Positions 10,591-21,725 of a stretch of 64,000 nucleotides of DNA are shown piece by piece. A program made the translations under genes and the position numbers. How positions within the stretch are numbered: the stretch's first letter is position 1; every line of letters starts with the position of its first letter. This DNA is from Liolophura sinensis (Eukaryota; Mollusca; Polyplacophora; Chitonida; Chitonidae), in assembly GCF_032854445.1 (NCBI RefSeq), contig NC_088300.1:33897608-33961607 (forward strand), given 5' to 3'. The notes under the pieces are model-generated. The model was not told the origin of the DNA, searched no databases, and saw only the letters and a program-made list of their open reading frames with translations.

Positions 10591-11297
10591 GCCAAGCACA
10601 TTGTACGAACATTGGATTGCTCGCACTGTTTTTAGACTTATTGTCACAATAAGACCTCACAAGCCTCTACAAATTTTTTGTCCGAGGGGGTTTGAGCCCA
10701 CTCCTCGTTTGTCCTAAAGTAAAGTCGTGTCATTTGTGAAAGGCGTCCACTCAACACTGAACAATTAAAACTTAAAACTTAACACTTAAGGACTGCTTAA
10801 CACAAGTCCTAGGAGAAGCTCGTGTATTTCCGTTGTTACATATTTGCTTTGCTCAAAAATAAATGGCCTTCGCTGCTTCATGGTTGATGTAATGGAAAAC
10901 AAACGACAGAACTGCAACCCTTTTACTCATACATATTGTATTAAAATATATGTAGTGTAACACTTGCAACATCATTGCCGTGCTTTCTTTTTTTTCTTTC
11001 TGGTTCCAGACAATACAGTTTCACAAAATAGCAAGAGCCTTACAGTTTACAAAGGTGTGGTCGATATACAATTATTCTGACACAAACTGCACAAAAAAGT
11101 AAAAGCCTTCGATCGTCACAAGGGCTTCCATCATATTTCAACACTACCCCTGTTGAATGAAAAGTCGAAAATTGGTTTGTTTTTTTCTTAAATGCGATGG
11201 TTGATCACACGCAGGTCCCCCTCTCCTAAAAACAGACTTAAGCAGTGCTATATAATAAAGTAACGTGGTATTTCAACATATTATATTTTATGAAGTT

Positions 11298-11360
11298 ACC
11301 GCTGTGGTATAAGTGAAAAAGCCTTGAGTACGGCCTAAAACACCAGTCAAATAAATAAAT
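11298..11360 (+). mobile_element. 3' SINE fragment
   Basis: ctgtggtataagtgaaaaagccttgagtacgg type sequence ending in an AAAT tail; only the last ~60 bp of the element. Confidence 0.8.
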
Positions 11361-11659
11361 GTATGTTGTTACAAGAGATGACTCATACACTTTCTGATGA
11401 TGATGATGAAGTTTCTTCTGTTATTTAAATGTTATCAACACCAGGACGTAACGTAAGTACACGTACTACAGGTTTTTATGCACTGTGTATTCACGTCATG
11501 TAATTGTGCTGAGACTTAAGATCACGTTTACATCAGATTTACACATAAATCTTTCATAACGATATGACTTTCACGGCTAGTACATCTACGTTGGTTTACA
11601 GTTTTAGATCGGATGTAACTTTCTCATAACTTGTTGAGCTAACTGACTGTTCACGCCAC

Positions 11660-11843
11660 ACTTGATCCGCTCTAAGCCTCTGTGGTCGCAGGTTCGAAAC
11701 CAGCTCTAGTTAGCTATAAGATTTGTCAGATACCTGACAAAGGGCGGTTTCTTCCAACCGTAATGCTGACTGCCGTTATAAATTTGAAAGAAAAAATTCT
11801 TAAATACGCTTTTGAACACCAAATTAATAAATACGACCATTGT
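11660..11843 (+). mobile_element. Old SINE with perfect B box
   Basis: Contains GGTTCGAAACC (11691-11701), a perfect pol III B box, a degenerate middle (gcggtttcttccaacc) and a decayed tail (aatacgcttttgaacacc). Ancient copy. Confidence 0.6.
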
Positions 11844-11960
11844 CTAATTTGAAAATGTGCAAGGTTTCTCGATATAACTTCGATGAACACGGGTTAATAA
11901 TGGCAACTATATTAATATATAGTAAATACATTACCTTCACTTATATATTATTTGCGCAAT

Positions 11961-11998
11961 GACCCCCTCCCCCACCCCCCCCCCACCCCCGCCCCCGT
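11961..11998 (+). repeat. Poly-C tract
   Basis: Runs of C broken by single T, A or G bases (38 bp); could form i-motif or, on the other strand, G-quadruplex structures. Confidence 0.85.
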
Positions 11999-12393
11999 GA
12001 CAGCAACAAAACTATAGATGTCAAACACGACGAATCCGATGAATTTACCATCCAAATTGAAAACCAATGTACACAGTGCATCAACATGCCTCTTGCATAG
12101 GCATAAAATGGCATCGTTTTATAAGATTATAGATAACAATGATATACCGAAAACAGGTTGGGTTAAATCATCATTTAAATCGAAATAGGTCATACAAGAT
12201 ATCCAAAGCGCACTCCCAATGCTGTCTATGTGTAACTAGACGAGTTATGGGTTCTATTTCTATTTATCTGATACATTGATCGAGGACAGAAAGAAAACTT
12301 TCGGAATCGGGGAATAAAAACAAAACGCGGATCTTCCCAAATCGAGCGGCTGGTAGTTATAAGGATTATATATGACCGGACTGTGGGCTGTTC

Positions 12394-12453
12394 AGGAAAG
12401 GCTTGTGGCCGCCAGACGTTCATAGGAAAGGCTTGTGGCCGCCAGACGTTCAT
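12394..12453 (+). repeat. Perfect 30-bp tandem duplication
   Basis: aggaaaggcttgtggccgcc plus agacgttcat occurs twice in direct succession without a mismatch. Being a multiple of three it does not break the minus-strand frame through it (a ten-residue MNVWRPQAFP repeat), but that frame has no other sign of coding. Confidence 0.93.
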
Positions 12454-12626
12454 ATTGATTTTTCCCTTAGTGTTCCCCTTCGGAAATAAATTAACGTTGG
12501 CTCGAATTCGCAGAGAAGGCCAGTGACTACATAGTTTGGTCAGAATCGACTCTCGCAGGCGCAGGGCTCTGACAGCAACCCTAGAGCAGCGGCAGGAGGG
12601 CCAACAAAAAAAAACATTCCCGGATT

Positions 12627-12818
12627 TCATCCATACATCAACCAAATGACCCCATACAACTGCCTATAAGTGCAACAATACTCTGCGGCTGTTTCCCATG
12701 TATCACAGTTCTTTTTCAAGACAGTCAACGTCTTCCTGGACAACCGAGAAACGAGTAGCACAACGCCCTTGAGTCCAATATATTTCACCACATTGGCACC
12801 AGATGTATGCATGGCCAT
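12627..12818 (-). CDS. Candidate 63-codon coding segment, minus strand
   Basis: An ATG with A at -3 and G at +4 opens 63 codons to a TGA: MAMHTSGANVVKYIGLKG, a basic middle (SRLSRKTLTVLKK), then TWETAAEYCCTYRQLYG. It lies downstream of the exon candidate at 13081-13146 on the same strand. An internal AG (ggactcaag) would accept that exon in phase 0. Possibly an exon of the same gene; equally it may be a chance frame. Not recognised. Confidence 0.3.
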   Translation of the reverse strand: MAMHTSGANVVKYIGLKGVVLLVSRLSRKTLTVLKKNCDTWETAAEYCCTYRQLYGVIWLMYG

Positions 12819-13039
12819 TTTGTTTATTTCAGCACATTGCAGTAAATATAGAGCAGTAATCTACACTGTAATGACCTTTGGGCTTGAGTTCGAACCTGTA
12901 TGTAAACAAAACAGTATTATATTGAGCAAAAGGAAAGACAACAGCAATTACCCTAATGAAAGAGATCTTGAATCATAAAATCTTTTCTAAGACTGGGTAT
13001 AAATAGAAAACATAAAAATTTCACGTGGGGAATGTATTG

Positions 13040-13088
13040 ACTTCTGACGTAATTACATGATGGCTTGTGACGTGGCTCACCACGTGAC
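13040..13088. promoter_or_regulatory. Cluster of CRE-like and E-box motifs
   Basis: Within about 50 bp lie TGACGTAA, TGACGTGG and CACGTGAC; CACGTG also occurs at 13023. Such clusters bind ATF/CREB and USF/MiT factors in metazoan promoters. The cluster precedes the plus-strand ATG at 13124 but overlaps the minus-strand exon candidate at 13081-13146, so either the promoter or the exon reading is coincidental. Confidence 0.3.
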
Positions 13089-13146
13089 AAAGGCTGTTCT
13101 CGTCTGCGCAGATGACAAACAAAATGGCTGCCTCTAGATTCTTTTT
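13081..13146 (-). CDS. Candidate internal exon, minus strand
   Basis: A pyrimidine-rich acceptor (ttactctctgtattgtgccag) and a good donor (GTG-GTGAGC) enclose exactly 22 codons, phase 0 to phase 0: KKNLEAAILFVICADENSLC then HV. It sits about 140 bp left of copy B. The opposite strand holds a competing reading: ATG at 13124 with strong context (MAASRFFFWHNTE) and a weak GTAAAT donor, downstream of CRE and E-box motifs. Only one is likely to be right; the splice signals favour the minus strand. Confidence 0.38.
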
Positions 13147-14700
13147 CTGGCACAATACAGAGAGTAAATAAAACATCCACGTCATGTATTTCCGAGACCA
13201 AGCAATTTCTTCGTTATTATCATGGATTTTCAATGCAATGTGTTATAAAAAGAGCACTTGCCTTGAGGTCTTTTTCTACTTTTCAAAATCTTACACATTT
13301 AAATTCGTCTGTGGGCTGAAAAAATTGATTGAAAGGAAATTTATTTAAACTACTTATCCATGACAAATGCTAATGCTATAAAATGTGACTTGCACTTAGC
13401 GACGTTGAACTTTTTCGATGGGTTCTTATGTTATTCAAAATGTGTAGGTGCATATCTTTATTGTCAAGGCTCGATACAGCATGGAAATCCATTCTCCTCC
13501 GGGTTCACATCAAGTATAAATAGACACAACTGTAAGGAACATTTGCATTTACATCCCAATAGTGAGAAATTGATGCGGGTAATCTTCACAGCGTGCAAAA
13601 ATGATGTCGAGTATTAAATGTCTAAGCAAATCAAAAATCGATTCTGCATTTGTTGAGATAAGCGTTAATTTGGAAGGAGAATGAATTGATCTTCTAGAAT
13701 ACTTTATCATTGACTGGCGAGCAACTAACACCTAGTCTCACAATATAAAGAATGGCGAATGGGATATTAACAATTCTTGAGTTTTATTCAGTATATTTTT
13801 GTTTGCTTGAATGAAAAATAAATGCCTATTTTTAATAATTGAGTCATACGCATGTAGTGGGTAGGCCCTTAACTTAAGGGATATGACTCGTCACGCTAAC
13901 TTATTTATATGTATTGGTTTCCATATATCGCTGAAGGTAATTGAGGCGTGCTATGATCTGCACAGTTCACTATCCCAATGGGGGGAGGGGGGGTCACCAA
14001 GGCCACTCGTTCAAAAATGTATTAAAGTTTAATCCAGGCTTAAACATTTATACCCACATTGTTCAGAACCAACTGAGCTTTAGATCGGATTAAAGCTAAT
14101 ACAAGGCTTCGTTGCTAATACACTTTTAAACAACCAACCCTCTAACTTTAAGTTACAACAGTCATTTTACTTTATACATTACAAATGATCTCGACAAAAC
14201 CAAGACTGTTATTTTCATTCAAATATCCAGATAGCACTATTGTTGCATGGGTTGCAGTATTTACTTGCCTTTGTAGAGGGCTCGTGTATCTCATCGACAT
14301 CACAGAGGAAAGTGCACTCCAAAAATTAATATTGTTCAGTTTAACAGAAAGTACGTTATCCCAGTTACGCAGGAATATATTCTGTTATTGCAGCGGATTA
14401 TTCTGTTAAATATGACACACATATTCTGTCAACGTAAATTTTCATTTGTCATAAAGATTCACATGAACTAAATAAAACTGGCTGAATTAATTATAATGCT
14501 TTATCAAAGGGACAGAAGCTGTTGATTGCCCCTCTAAGTGTCATGCGCGTTCAAAACACGCCATCTGGCTCTCTTGGCCAAACGAAAATAAAAACCACGC
14601 TTTCTTAACCCAAAAGTAGCCAGTATTCTCTCAAGTCTCCTTCACAAGCCAGTCTAACAACGCCGTCGTGAAAGTGGCGTTTGTTCCAATGAACTACAAT

Positions 14701-14879
14701 GAGTCTGGTCCAGTTCATGCTGGCTTTCCTCTCCGGCCGTACGTCAGCAACCTGCGGATGGTCGTGGGTTCCCACCGGGCCCTGCCCGGTTTCCCCCCCA
14801 CCATAATGCTGGCCGCTGTCGTATAAGTGAAATATTCTTGAGTACGGCGTAAAACACCAATCAAATAAATAAATAAATA
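14701..14879 (+). mobile_element. 5'-truncated SINE (copy B)
   Basis: Counterpart of 1394-1570, with a few substitutions and a longer AAAT tail. Confidence 0.9.
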
Positions 14880-15348
14880 TAATAAGTCTGAAAGTTGATA
14901 CTAACGATGAGCACTGCATGTGGTAATCATTAACAAGGGTGCACAAATATATGTATGCAAAAATATTCTATTTTAAGCCTCATCCATTTCGCTAGACCTT
15001 ACTTGATTCGTTTCCAATGAGAAAAATCGATATGGTAGGCTTACATCACTCATCCTGTACCTTTATCCATGTTGAGGGCCAAGATAGGGGTTGAGGGGTG
15101 TGTAAAAATAAGCTCAACATGAAACAGTTTTTGTATTAATGTTTCGTTACGAGCGCAAGCAGTGTGGTGCTCAACACGACAAATTTATAGCCATTTGTGT
15201 TATTATTGCACCGAAACTGAACAAGAAAATAACGTCGTAATGTAGCTAAATCAGCGCGGGTTATGGGTTTTATCCCTTTAAATTTGCAGATGTATGTTTA
15301 ATAAACTCTTATTACAATGTGGGTTACAGTGGAAAGATAAGCTGACTC

Positions 15349-15537
15349 AGAACGTTGGACAAAGCGTTAGATCGCTGTGAAAATCAAATCCTGGACCAAA
15401 ATATCGCGCGTTCAAATCCGGATCTAAGGTTAATCAGGTAACCATAACCTTGACAAATTCAGTGGTTTTCTCGGAGCAGGTCAGTTTCCCCCTTCCCATA
15501 CACCCAACCGCGACTGTAAACACTAATTAAATACATA
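15349..15537 (+). mobile_element. Second SINE family, copy B
   Basis: Counterpart of 2035-2230 with one fewer T in the central tract. Confidence 0.55.
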
Positions 15538-17922
15538 AACCAGTAGGTTATATGTACTATGTAATCTAAAGAAATGGTCTATAACAGTGGGTCAGTCGCG
15601 AATATATAAATTGAGAATCATAGAATAATAAATAAGTTCTGATCTCGAAATGTCCTCATTAAGTGTAAATTTCACTGGTGATGGGCAACCTTCACTAAAA
15701 TCCCTAATACGCCTGAGCTTACGTTTTAGATAATATTCCGACCCTGTTCTCATTTCCGTGTAGACAGTTATGGATTTATTTTCTGTGACGTCATATCATC
15801 AGTGAAAGCAGTAAATTACTGGATTGAAAAATGATCGTAACACGTTTACAAGGAAAGTAGAACTATTTCAGCGATGACTAACATTTTCACAGCTGGGGTC
15901 CGTCATAATCTCTTGGTGCTATGCATTGTGGGATTTAAAGTACTGGCAGAATAAGAGTTGATTACATCATGGGAGTGTGTTCATAGGCCATCCTGTTTTT
16001 GTTCATCGCATAACTTCACTGTTTGATAATTAAATCCCTTTAAGAAATCTGCCCATTCAAGGACTCGGGAAGATCGTAAGATTTGTAGTTATGGCGCCAC
16101 CTTGACTCTGTCAGTGGATCCGTTTTAATATTTGTTATCCATTTATTCCTTTTCCTTACTGGGGATGAAAGACGATAAAATGTCAGAGTAAAAGCTTATG
16201 CATCTTCTGCATTTGGTCATATATGTCTGGGGAACATTATAGCCATGCATATTTGCTTACTGTTTACAATTCATCCCACTTTAAATCCTGCAATCTACTT
16301 TGGATTTAGGCTATCACGTGTTTATATTACTGTGTCGGTAACAAATCACGATGGCAAAAACGCCACATATAAACATATAACCATCCAGATCACGATGTGG
16401 TTCCCACCAGTACTACACGAAGAGATACTGCTTTATTTTTTGCTTAGCACTTAGTGAGGTTTGAACTCTAATCCCCTGATCACGAGACTGACGCGTTAAC
16501 CCAGAAGGAGTGCAGAGCGTATGCCCCTTGGTATAGAAGAAGTTGTTTAGTTGATACATATACGCTCTAAGACAACAACACTGACGCGTCCTTGATGGTT
16601 CCCGCATGGGTACTCCCTGTCATTGATACACGATACTCCAACCCAATCTAAACAGTCTCTTGCGGCTTCCCAATATCTAATTGTATTTTTTTCCATATTA
16701 CATCGTTAATCCTATGAGACTGCTTCCCTACCTATTACCGTGATAGGGCCATTACCACTACGGTGTTGAATAAACACCCGAGGACGTAATTGTTTTCTAC
16801 GCATATCGGATCAGACCGATTCTCAAGTGACTTAGCCGTTTACTTTTGCAAAGAACCTCTGTAGTGGGCTAGTGTAGTTTCTAGTGCAGGTTTAATGCCC
16901 GGATGCAAGGTCAATATTCTGTGCCAGTCCCAAATGGCGAGCAGATCCCTAGATTCCCAAATGTTCTCCTAGTTATATTGCCAACGTGATTAATGCTCGA
17001 GTAGAAATAAGACATTTACAGTATTAAAAATACCACACACAGTTAAAAAAAAGTCAGCTGAGTGCAGTCTCAGAATTTTCTCCAGGAACATTATTTCGTT
17101 TACATTGCGCCTAGAGGAAAAACTTAGAGAAGGTTTCTTTTTCTTTTTGTTTCAGAAATGCGTCAAAGGTAGGAAACCGTTCCATCCGCACCACATTGGC
17201 CATCCGGCGGAGTGAGACGAGGGGATCCATGTTACATTTCCACATGCCAGATAATTCCACATTAGTTAACAAGAGATTGTTAGACAGGAGTCTTTCTTCA
17301 TCCATGTATCCATTGCCTTTCGATCGATTGACCGTTCTTCCCATTCGTCAGCAGAGTGTCTAATCGACCGTGTATAATAACAGCGGAGTAGTATTCTGCT
17401 TTTTCTTTGTTTACTCGGATTGTATGTAGTCTATGTATCTAACTATGACACTCCATTGTGTTAAAACCCATTTTGCCTGTGGATATATGTAATATACGCA
17501 AGTAAAAGTGCGACATGACCATTTGCCAATAAGAGCAAAAAGGTTTCATAAACGCTTATGGTATAGATTTCACTCAAACGCATTATCATATTCGATATGG
17601 ACTGAGAACAAAACCAAGTCTTGAACGGTAAATTTTTTGATTTGTTCTTGGGACTTTTTGTCATAAGAGAAAGTTAAAACAGCCACGCTTTATTTTCACA
17701 TTATACAGTGTTCTAAATATGTAACAGATGTTGCCCTCTTATGGTTTAACCAAGGATTCCATCAATCAGCGCCCGTAAAGAATTTGTTTTCAAATTAACG
17801 ATAGTTAACGTTTCAAGAATTAGCCGTCTTTAACAGTGACGTTATCATACCCCTTTCTTTCGTGAGTGATTCACCACTTGATCCGCTTCCGTGCGCATTT
17901 ATTGTAGGCTAAGTTTGTTGTA

Positions 17923-17936
17923 ATTGCCATGGCGAC
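17923..17936 (+). promoter_or_regulatory. X-box-like motif (copy B)
   Basis: Identical to 4605-4618. Confidence 0.3.
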
Positions 17937-18214
17937 ACATGTTAAAAGCATATGTGGGTATGGTAGCTACAATCCCTTGCGGTCGTTTTGCACAAGAGGG
18001 CCCTGAATAGTAAATATCAGTCTAGTCATCGTTGAAGTTTCCTTTTGTATTGGGATCTCTGCTGTGTTCTGGGAATTACTTAATATCTATATTCACGGCC
18101 ATCAACACTGCACTCCCAAACGCCAAAACACCATTGTCAGCCAACGAGCGACCATCTCACCATCTGCCCAGCGAAAAACGAGGGCAATGCCCAAAGTTTT
18201 GCCCACAATTTCAG

Positions 18215-18352
18215 TGACCGTTATGAAGGATGACAGCTTCGACAAAGGCTCTCACAGTTCTCATTTCCAATGGACATGGCCAATAATTTTGTTACCGCCG
18301 TTTCGCGGTCGGCCAAACAAATCAATTCATTGGTCTATGTCCATATCACCAG
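18215..18352 (+). CDS. Exon-like segment in copy B
   Basis: Counterpart of 4901-5038. Acceptor, donor and frame are kept, with Ala to Pro in the plus frame. The rival minus frame shows one synonymous Val change and one Val to Phe. The lack of indels here, while they are frequent elsewhere in the duplication, is mildly suggestive of constraint but the sample is small. Confidence 0.22.
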
Positions 18353-18690
18353 GTCAGAATTCTGAAGGGGCCTTGTTTGAAAAGAAATGGTTTGGGGATA
18401 CACTGAGCAGACGTCCCTCCCGTTAACCTCTTTTCAGGGATTCCTATCAGCAGACAGTTCACAACAGCACATCTCCGTTCTGGCTTAGGCTTCGCCAGTT
18501 AATAATACCGCAAAAAATACCGCAAATCCTATCTTTTTCTCTGACTCTGAATGTCACATAAAACAAACACGTACTCAGTGTAATTTCAATGGGCCTAATC
18601 GCCACAATATGGATCAATACTGTCCGTTAAACAACAATCATTCAATCAATCATTCATTCATTTATTCATTCTTTCAGTTAAGGGTCTTCA

Positions 18691-18791
18691 TCTCCATTTG
18701 TACGTGGGGGAATCTGTTAGCAGGCTGCAGATGATCGTGGGTTTCACCCGAGCTCTATCCGGTTTCCTCTCAACATAAGGCTGGCCACGGA
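18691..18791 (+). mobile_element. Diverged SINE (copy B)
   Basis: Same element as 5387-5464, continuing through ctcaacataaggctggccac before losing similarity. It has no 3' tail, so it is an old, truncated copy. Confidence 0.75.
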
Positions 18792-18934
18792 AAATTTTAA
18801 GCAAGAACACTTTAGTACTTGATATTTTCATGATAGGCAGCACCTTAAATAAAGGGCTATGCAAATGCTTAACAAAAAAAGCATGTAGTAATGAAAGACA
18901 GTTTACATGTTAATTTTATAATAAGACATATGCA

Positions 18935-18963
18935 GTCTTGTTCTGCATATGTCAAGATTCAAA
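18935..18963. repeat. Perfect 11-bp hairpin
   Basis: GACATATGCAG and CTGCATATGTC flank a 7-base loop (tcttgtt). A third partial copy, agacatatgca, follows within 15 bp. It lies about 170 bp right of copy B. Confidence 0.85.
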
Positions 18964-19330
18964 AGACATATGCATATTGAAAAGAGAACTGTAACAAACC
19001 GAACGCACCTTTCAGTACACGCAAAAGGTGCAATATATGGAATCATTTTAAGCCACAGTCACCGTGGCAAATCGGATCAGGTTTGAACTGTTGTCTCCTA
19101 AGGCATGGGTAATACTTTACCATGTAGTTTCCCAACAAACCAGCATGGTAAAAGCTAGACTCAACTAAAGACTACACTGCTTAGGCGGACACAGTGGCCC
19201 CATTGCTGTACAGTGTATTAAACAAATCAAAACAAGTCGTTAGCAACCGATTTTATGGTTACGACCAAAATATCTTTCATTTTTATGGACAAAAAGAGTA
19301 GTCAAACTTGTAAAAAAACATGAGACTTAC

Positions 19331-19442
19331 TTTAGCTGACATTATATCGCTTTTTAAAATAACCCATAAGATGCACGCTCCAGCGAGATTTATTGCTACA
19401 CAGCATGGAACTGAACCATAGATTCCGGTGTGTAACTTTAAG
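19331..19442 (-). CDS. Candidate membrane-spanning internal exon, minus strand
   Basis: A good acceptor (ggttttttcacag) and a consensus donor (AAA-GTAAGT) bound 112 bp: one base completing a codon plus 37 codons, ending in phase 0. The frame reads LKLHTGIYGSVPCCVAINL, then AGACILWVILKSDIMSAK. That is a hydrophobic segment of about 20 residues followed by a charged loop, as in a polytopic transporter or receptor. A second frame is open but stops just short of the donor, which favours the membrane reading. No family is assigned. It lies 560 bp beyond the end of copy B. Confidence 0.48.
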
Positions 19443-19535
19443 CTGTGAAAAAACCTTTGCTGCTTGTGGTAAAGGAATATATGCAGCCAGAACAGAGCCA
19501 TGCCCTACATATAAAAGCTTCAATGTATGTTCTTT

Positions 19536-19633
19536 TTATGTATACTGTTCGTTTGGGCTTCGATGTCCATTAACCCGCGGTCTTCCGTTCACCCTCTTGC
19601 CCACCGGAAAGTCACATGGTAACACTAAGAGCT
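19536..19633 (-). CDS. Weak exon candidate upstream of the membrane exon
   Basis: A strong minus-strand acceptor (ccctggccttcttttcag) is followed by an open frame reading LLVLPCDFPVGKRVNG, with possible donors after AAGAGG or CCGCGG, or a stop at 19536-19538. The phases do not match the exon at 19331-19442, so the two cannot be directly joined. The acceptor also overlaps a local inverted repeat at 19643-19673. Confidence 0.2.
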
Positions 19634-19642
19634 CTGAAAAGA

Positions 19643-19673
19643 AGGCCAGGGCTCCAGGGTAGAAGCCTGGCCT
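19643..19673. repeat. 8-bp hairpin
   Basis: AGGCCAGG and CCTGGCCT flank a 15-base loop. Overlaps the pyrimidine tract of the weak exon at 19536-19633. Confidence 0.6.
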
Positions 19674-19999
19674 AGGGAGCGCGCGTGTATTTATAGCTGA
19701 CGGTGAATTACGTTCAATGATCTCTTCAAGCAGGGATCACATAACACCGCAACAACGTCTGATATAAATATCGGATAATGGTAGGAGAAAAAAACATCAA
19801 AGCGTCCATTATGTAATCCCCGTTTTATTCTTAGAAAAGTTTTTGCTGTGCTTAGCTAACAACCGAGATCTTCTCCAGTTAACGCTCACTTAGACATATC
19901 GGTCAATATTTCTCACGGAACTGAAACGTCCACTCTGACCAAATTTCCTTTACCCCTTCCTCGTAAAAACAATTCCAATCGTTTTATCTTTGACATGAG

Positions 20000-21600
20000 C
20001 TTCAGAGTAAAATCATAATTAGTAAGGATGAATTACAGATGAGATTATTTACAAGATATGAGAAACAAATTCAGAAATGAATATCTTTGCGCAGCAAAGA
20101 ACGAGAAATATGGACTTTTGAATTTCTGAATTGTGCTTTTTTATATTCTCTTCTTTACGTGATAAAATTCACATTGAGGAAACTGCACGTGTGTTAAGGC
20201 ATGTGTTAACTCTTTGTTAACTCTTTGTAATGTGTAATGCCAATCAAACCATTAAGCCTGAAACACTTGATGATTACAAAGCGTCAAAAGAGACGTCCAT
20301 TTACCGCTTAACCTAAACCATACCGTGAGGTTATGGCATAAATAATCTGAATATTCAAAATGTGACACAAAATGTCAAATGTGGCATTGGCTGTGGACAC
20401 TTAACATGAGGTTCTCTTATCAACGGCAAACCACGATACGTAACCGGAACGCTAGCGTTTCGCGTTCAATAGTTCCTTGATCCCTAAGACCATCTTCCGG
20501 GAATGAAATTTGACGGAAGACATGGGGTCTGACCCATTCTAAGAGAGAAGAGGTGGTTAGAAGCTAAGCCGGTGATTAAAATCTAGGGTCGGGATCAGCC
20601 TAAGGAGCATCGATCTTAGAAAATTGGCTGTTAGGGTTTTTGACGCGCTGTATAAAAATATTTATCGCCAGAGAGAAATCTATAATCTTGACGGATTGGC
20701 AGTGAGAACTGGCCTTCATGCCAGCGCAAATTACCAGAGGTTACTGTTCCCTGAACAATATGTCTTAATGTGCAACGGCTTTCAGCGAAATGGCCTAATT
20801 TTGCTGGAAAGCAAATTGAAGTTGTACTGCCTAAGATCAATCTTAGAATGCCAACCGAAACCTTGCAAAACAACTAAAAAGAAAATAGAAAAACAGATGT
20901 TACATAAACATCAACATTGGCTTTCCATCCAAGGTCATATCGGATTCTCCTTTACAGGATGATTTCCAATCAGACGTTTAGTTTGTTGTGCGCAAAGTAG
21001 AGAAACATGATAGAGCACAACAAGCAGCACGTATAGTTGGAAATTGTTTTCACCAAGGCTATTGTCCTGTAACTTGAAGGCGTTTTTTTTCCATATCTTC
21101 TTTCAAAACAAAATTCCAGCTCTGTAAACAAATTATCAGTTGACGCAACAGACTAAATAATTTTTCTTTCTTCTTTTTTTTTTTGAAGATTTTGTTTTCT
21201 CCCTGTGGTGTTACTGTTTCAAGTGCAAACTAACTTCATCGAGCTCATAATACTTATATGTACACTTAGACAGGCTTACTGATGTGTTGCAAGAAACTAT
21301 AGAACAAAAATTGAACACTTTCAATTTTCACCTTAAGATGAGTTTTGACAAATCTAACACGATTTATCACACTTGTGAAGATTTATCTGCAAAGGTAACA
21401 CAAGCCTTACCTATTGACATAATACGTCTATGCCTTCCATAGCTTATTCTATCGTCAACAAAATAATGTACCATTCAAAGTGCCCGGGGTAATCGACAAC
21501 TCATCCATCAGAAATCAAAAAGGTTATGCACCATGATACAAGATGAACGAGAAAATGATGACAAATATTTACTTGTGAGGTTTTGGATGGAAAAATGACT
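20000..21600. other. No secure gene
   Basis: AT-rich. Around 20631-20962 both strands are open for 80-112 codons without a good ATG or splice pair; treated as chance frames. Confidence 0.4.
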
Positions 21601-21650
21601 CGACCGACAATCGGCTTGACCCGGAAGAACTCTCGAGAATGTTATTAATA

Positions 21651-21725
21651 ATGGCGGCTGACAGCCGAAAACCCCACATAGCGCGTTCGAGGTGGTCAGG
21701 TCGCTTTTTTTCTCCGCTTTTTTAG
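21651..21725 (+). CDS. Possible first coding exon or short ORF with ETS-like promoter motif
   Basis: The ATG has A at -3 and G at +4 and opens 24 codons (MAADSRKPHIARSRWSGR...) to TAG. Weak donors GTGGTC and GTCGCT lie inside. Thirty bases upstream is CCGGAAG (21621-21627), an ETS/GABP-type motif common next to housekeeping start sites. The local CpG density is above background. Plausible 5' end of a gene, not proven. Confidence 0.3.
   Translation: MAADSRKPHIARSRWSGRFFSPLF

Larger units (their letters stand above)
13284..18768 (+). repeat. Long direct duplication, copy B
   Basis: Second copy of 1-5464, in the same orientation, offset by 13,283 bp at its start. It is 5,485 bp long against 5,464 bp in copy A, the difference being the sum of small indels. 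Sequence continues past the point where copy A meets the gap and shows that the gap interrupts a SINE. Homology may extend further left than 13284, which cannot be judged because copy A starts at the window edge. Indels are common between the copies, including one that breaks an open frame (extra C near 17341), so most of the unit appears non-coding. Confidence 0.95.

Noticed and set aside
10342-10647. 101-codon minus-strand frame
   Set aside because: No ATG at its start, no splice signals, and it overlaps an old SINE-like element.
12888-12900. B-box-like gagttcgaacctg suggesting a tRNA gene
   Set aside because: No acceptor stem, D arm or anticodon arm can be folded upstream.
20624-20962. 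112-codon plus and 80-codon minus frames
   Set aside because: Overlapping on opposite strands, without proper ATG or splice sites; neither could be preferred.
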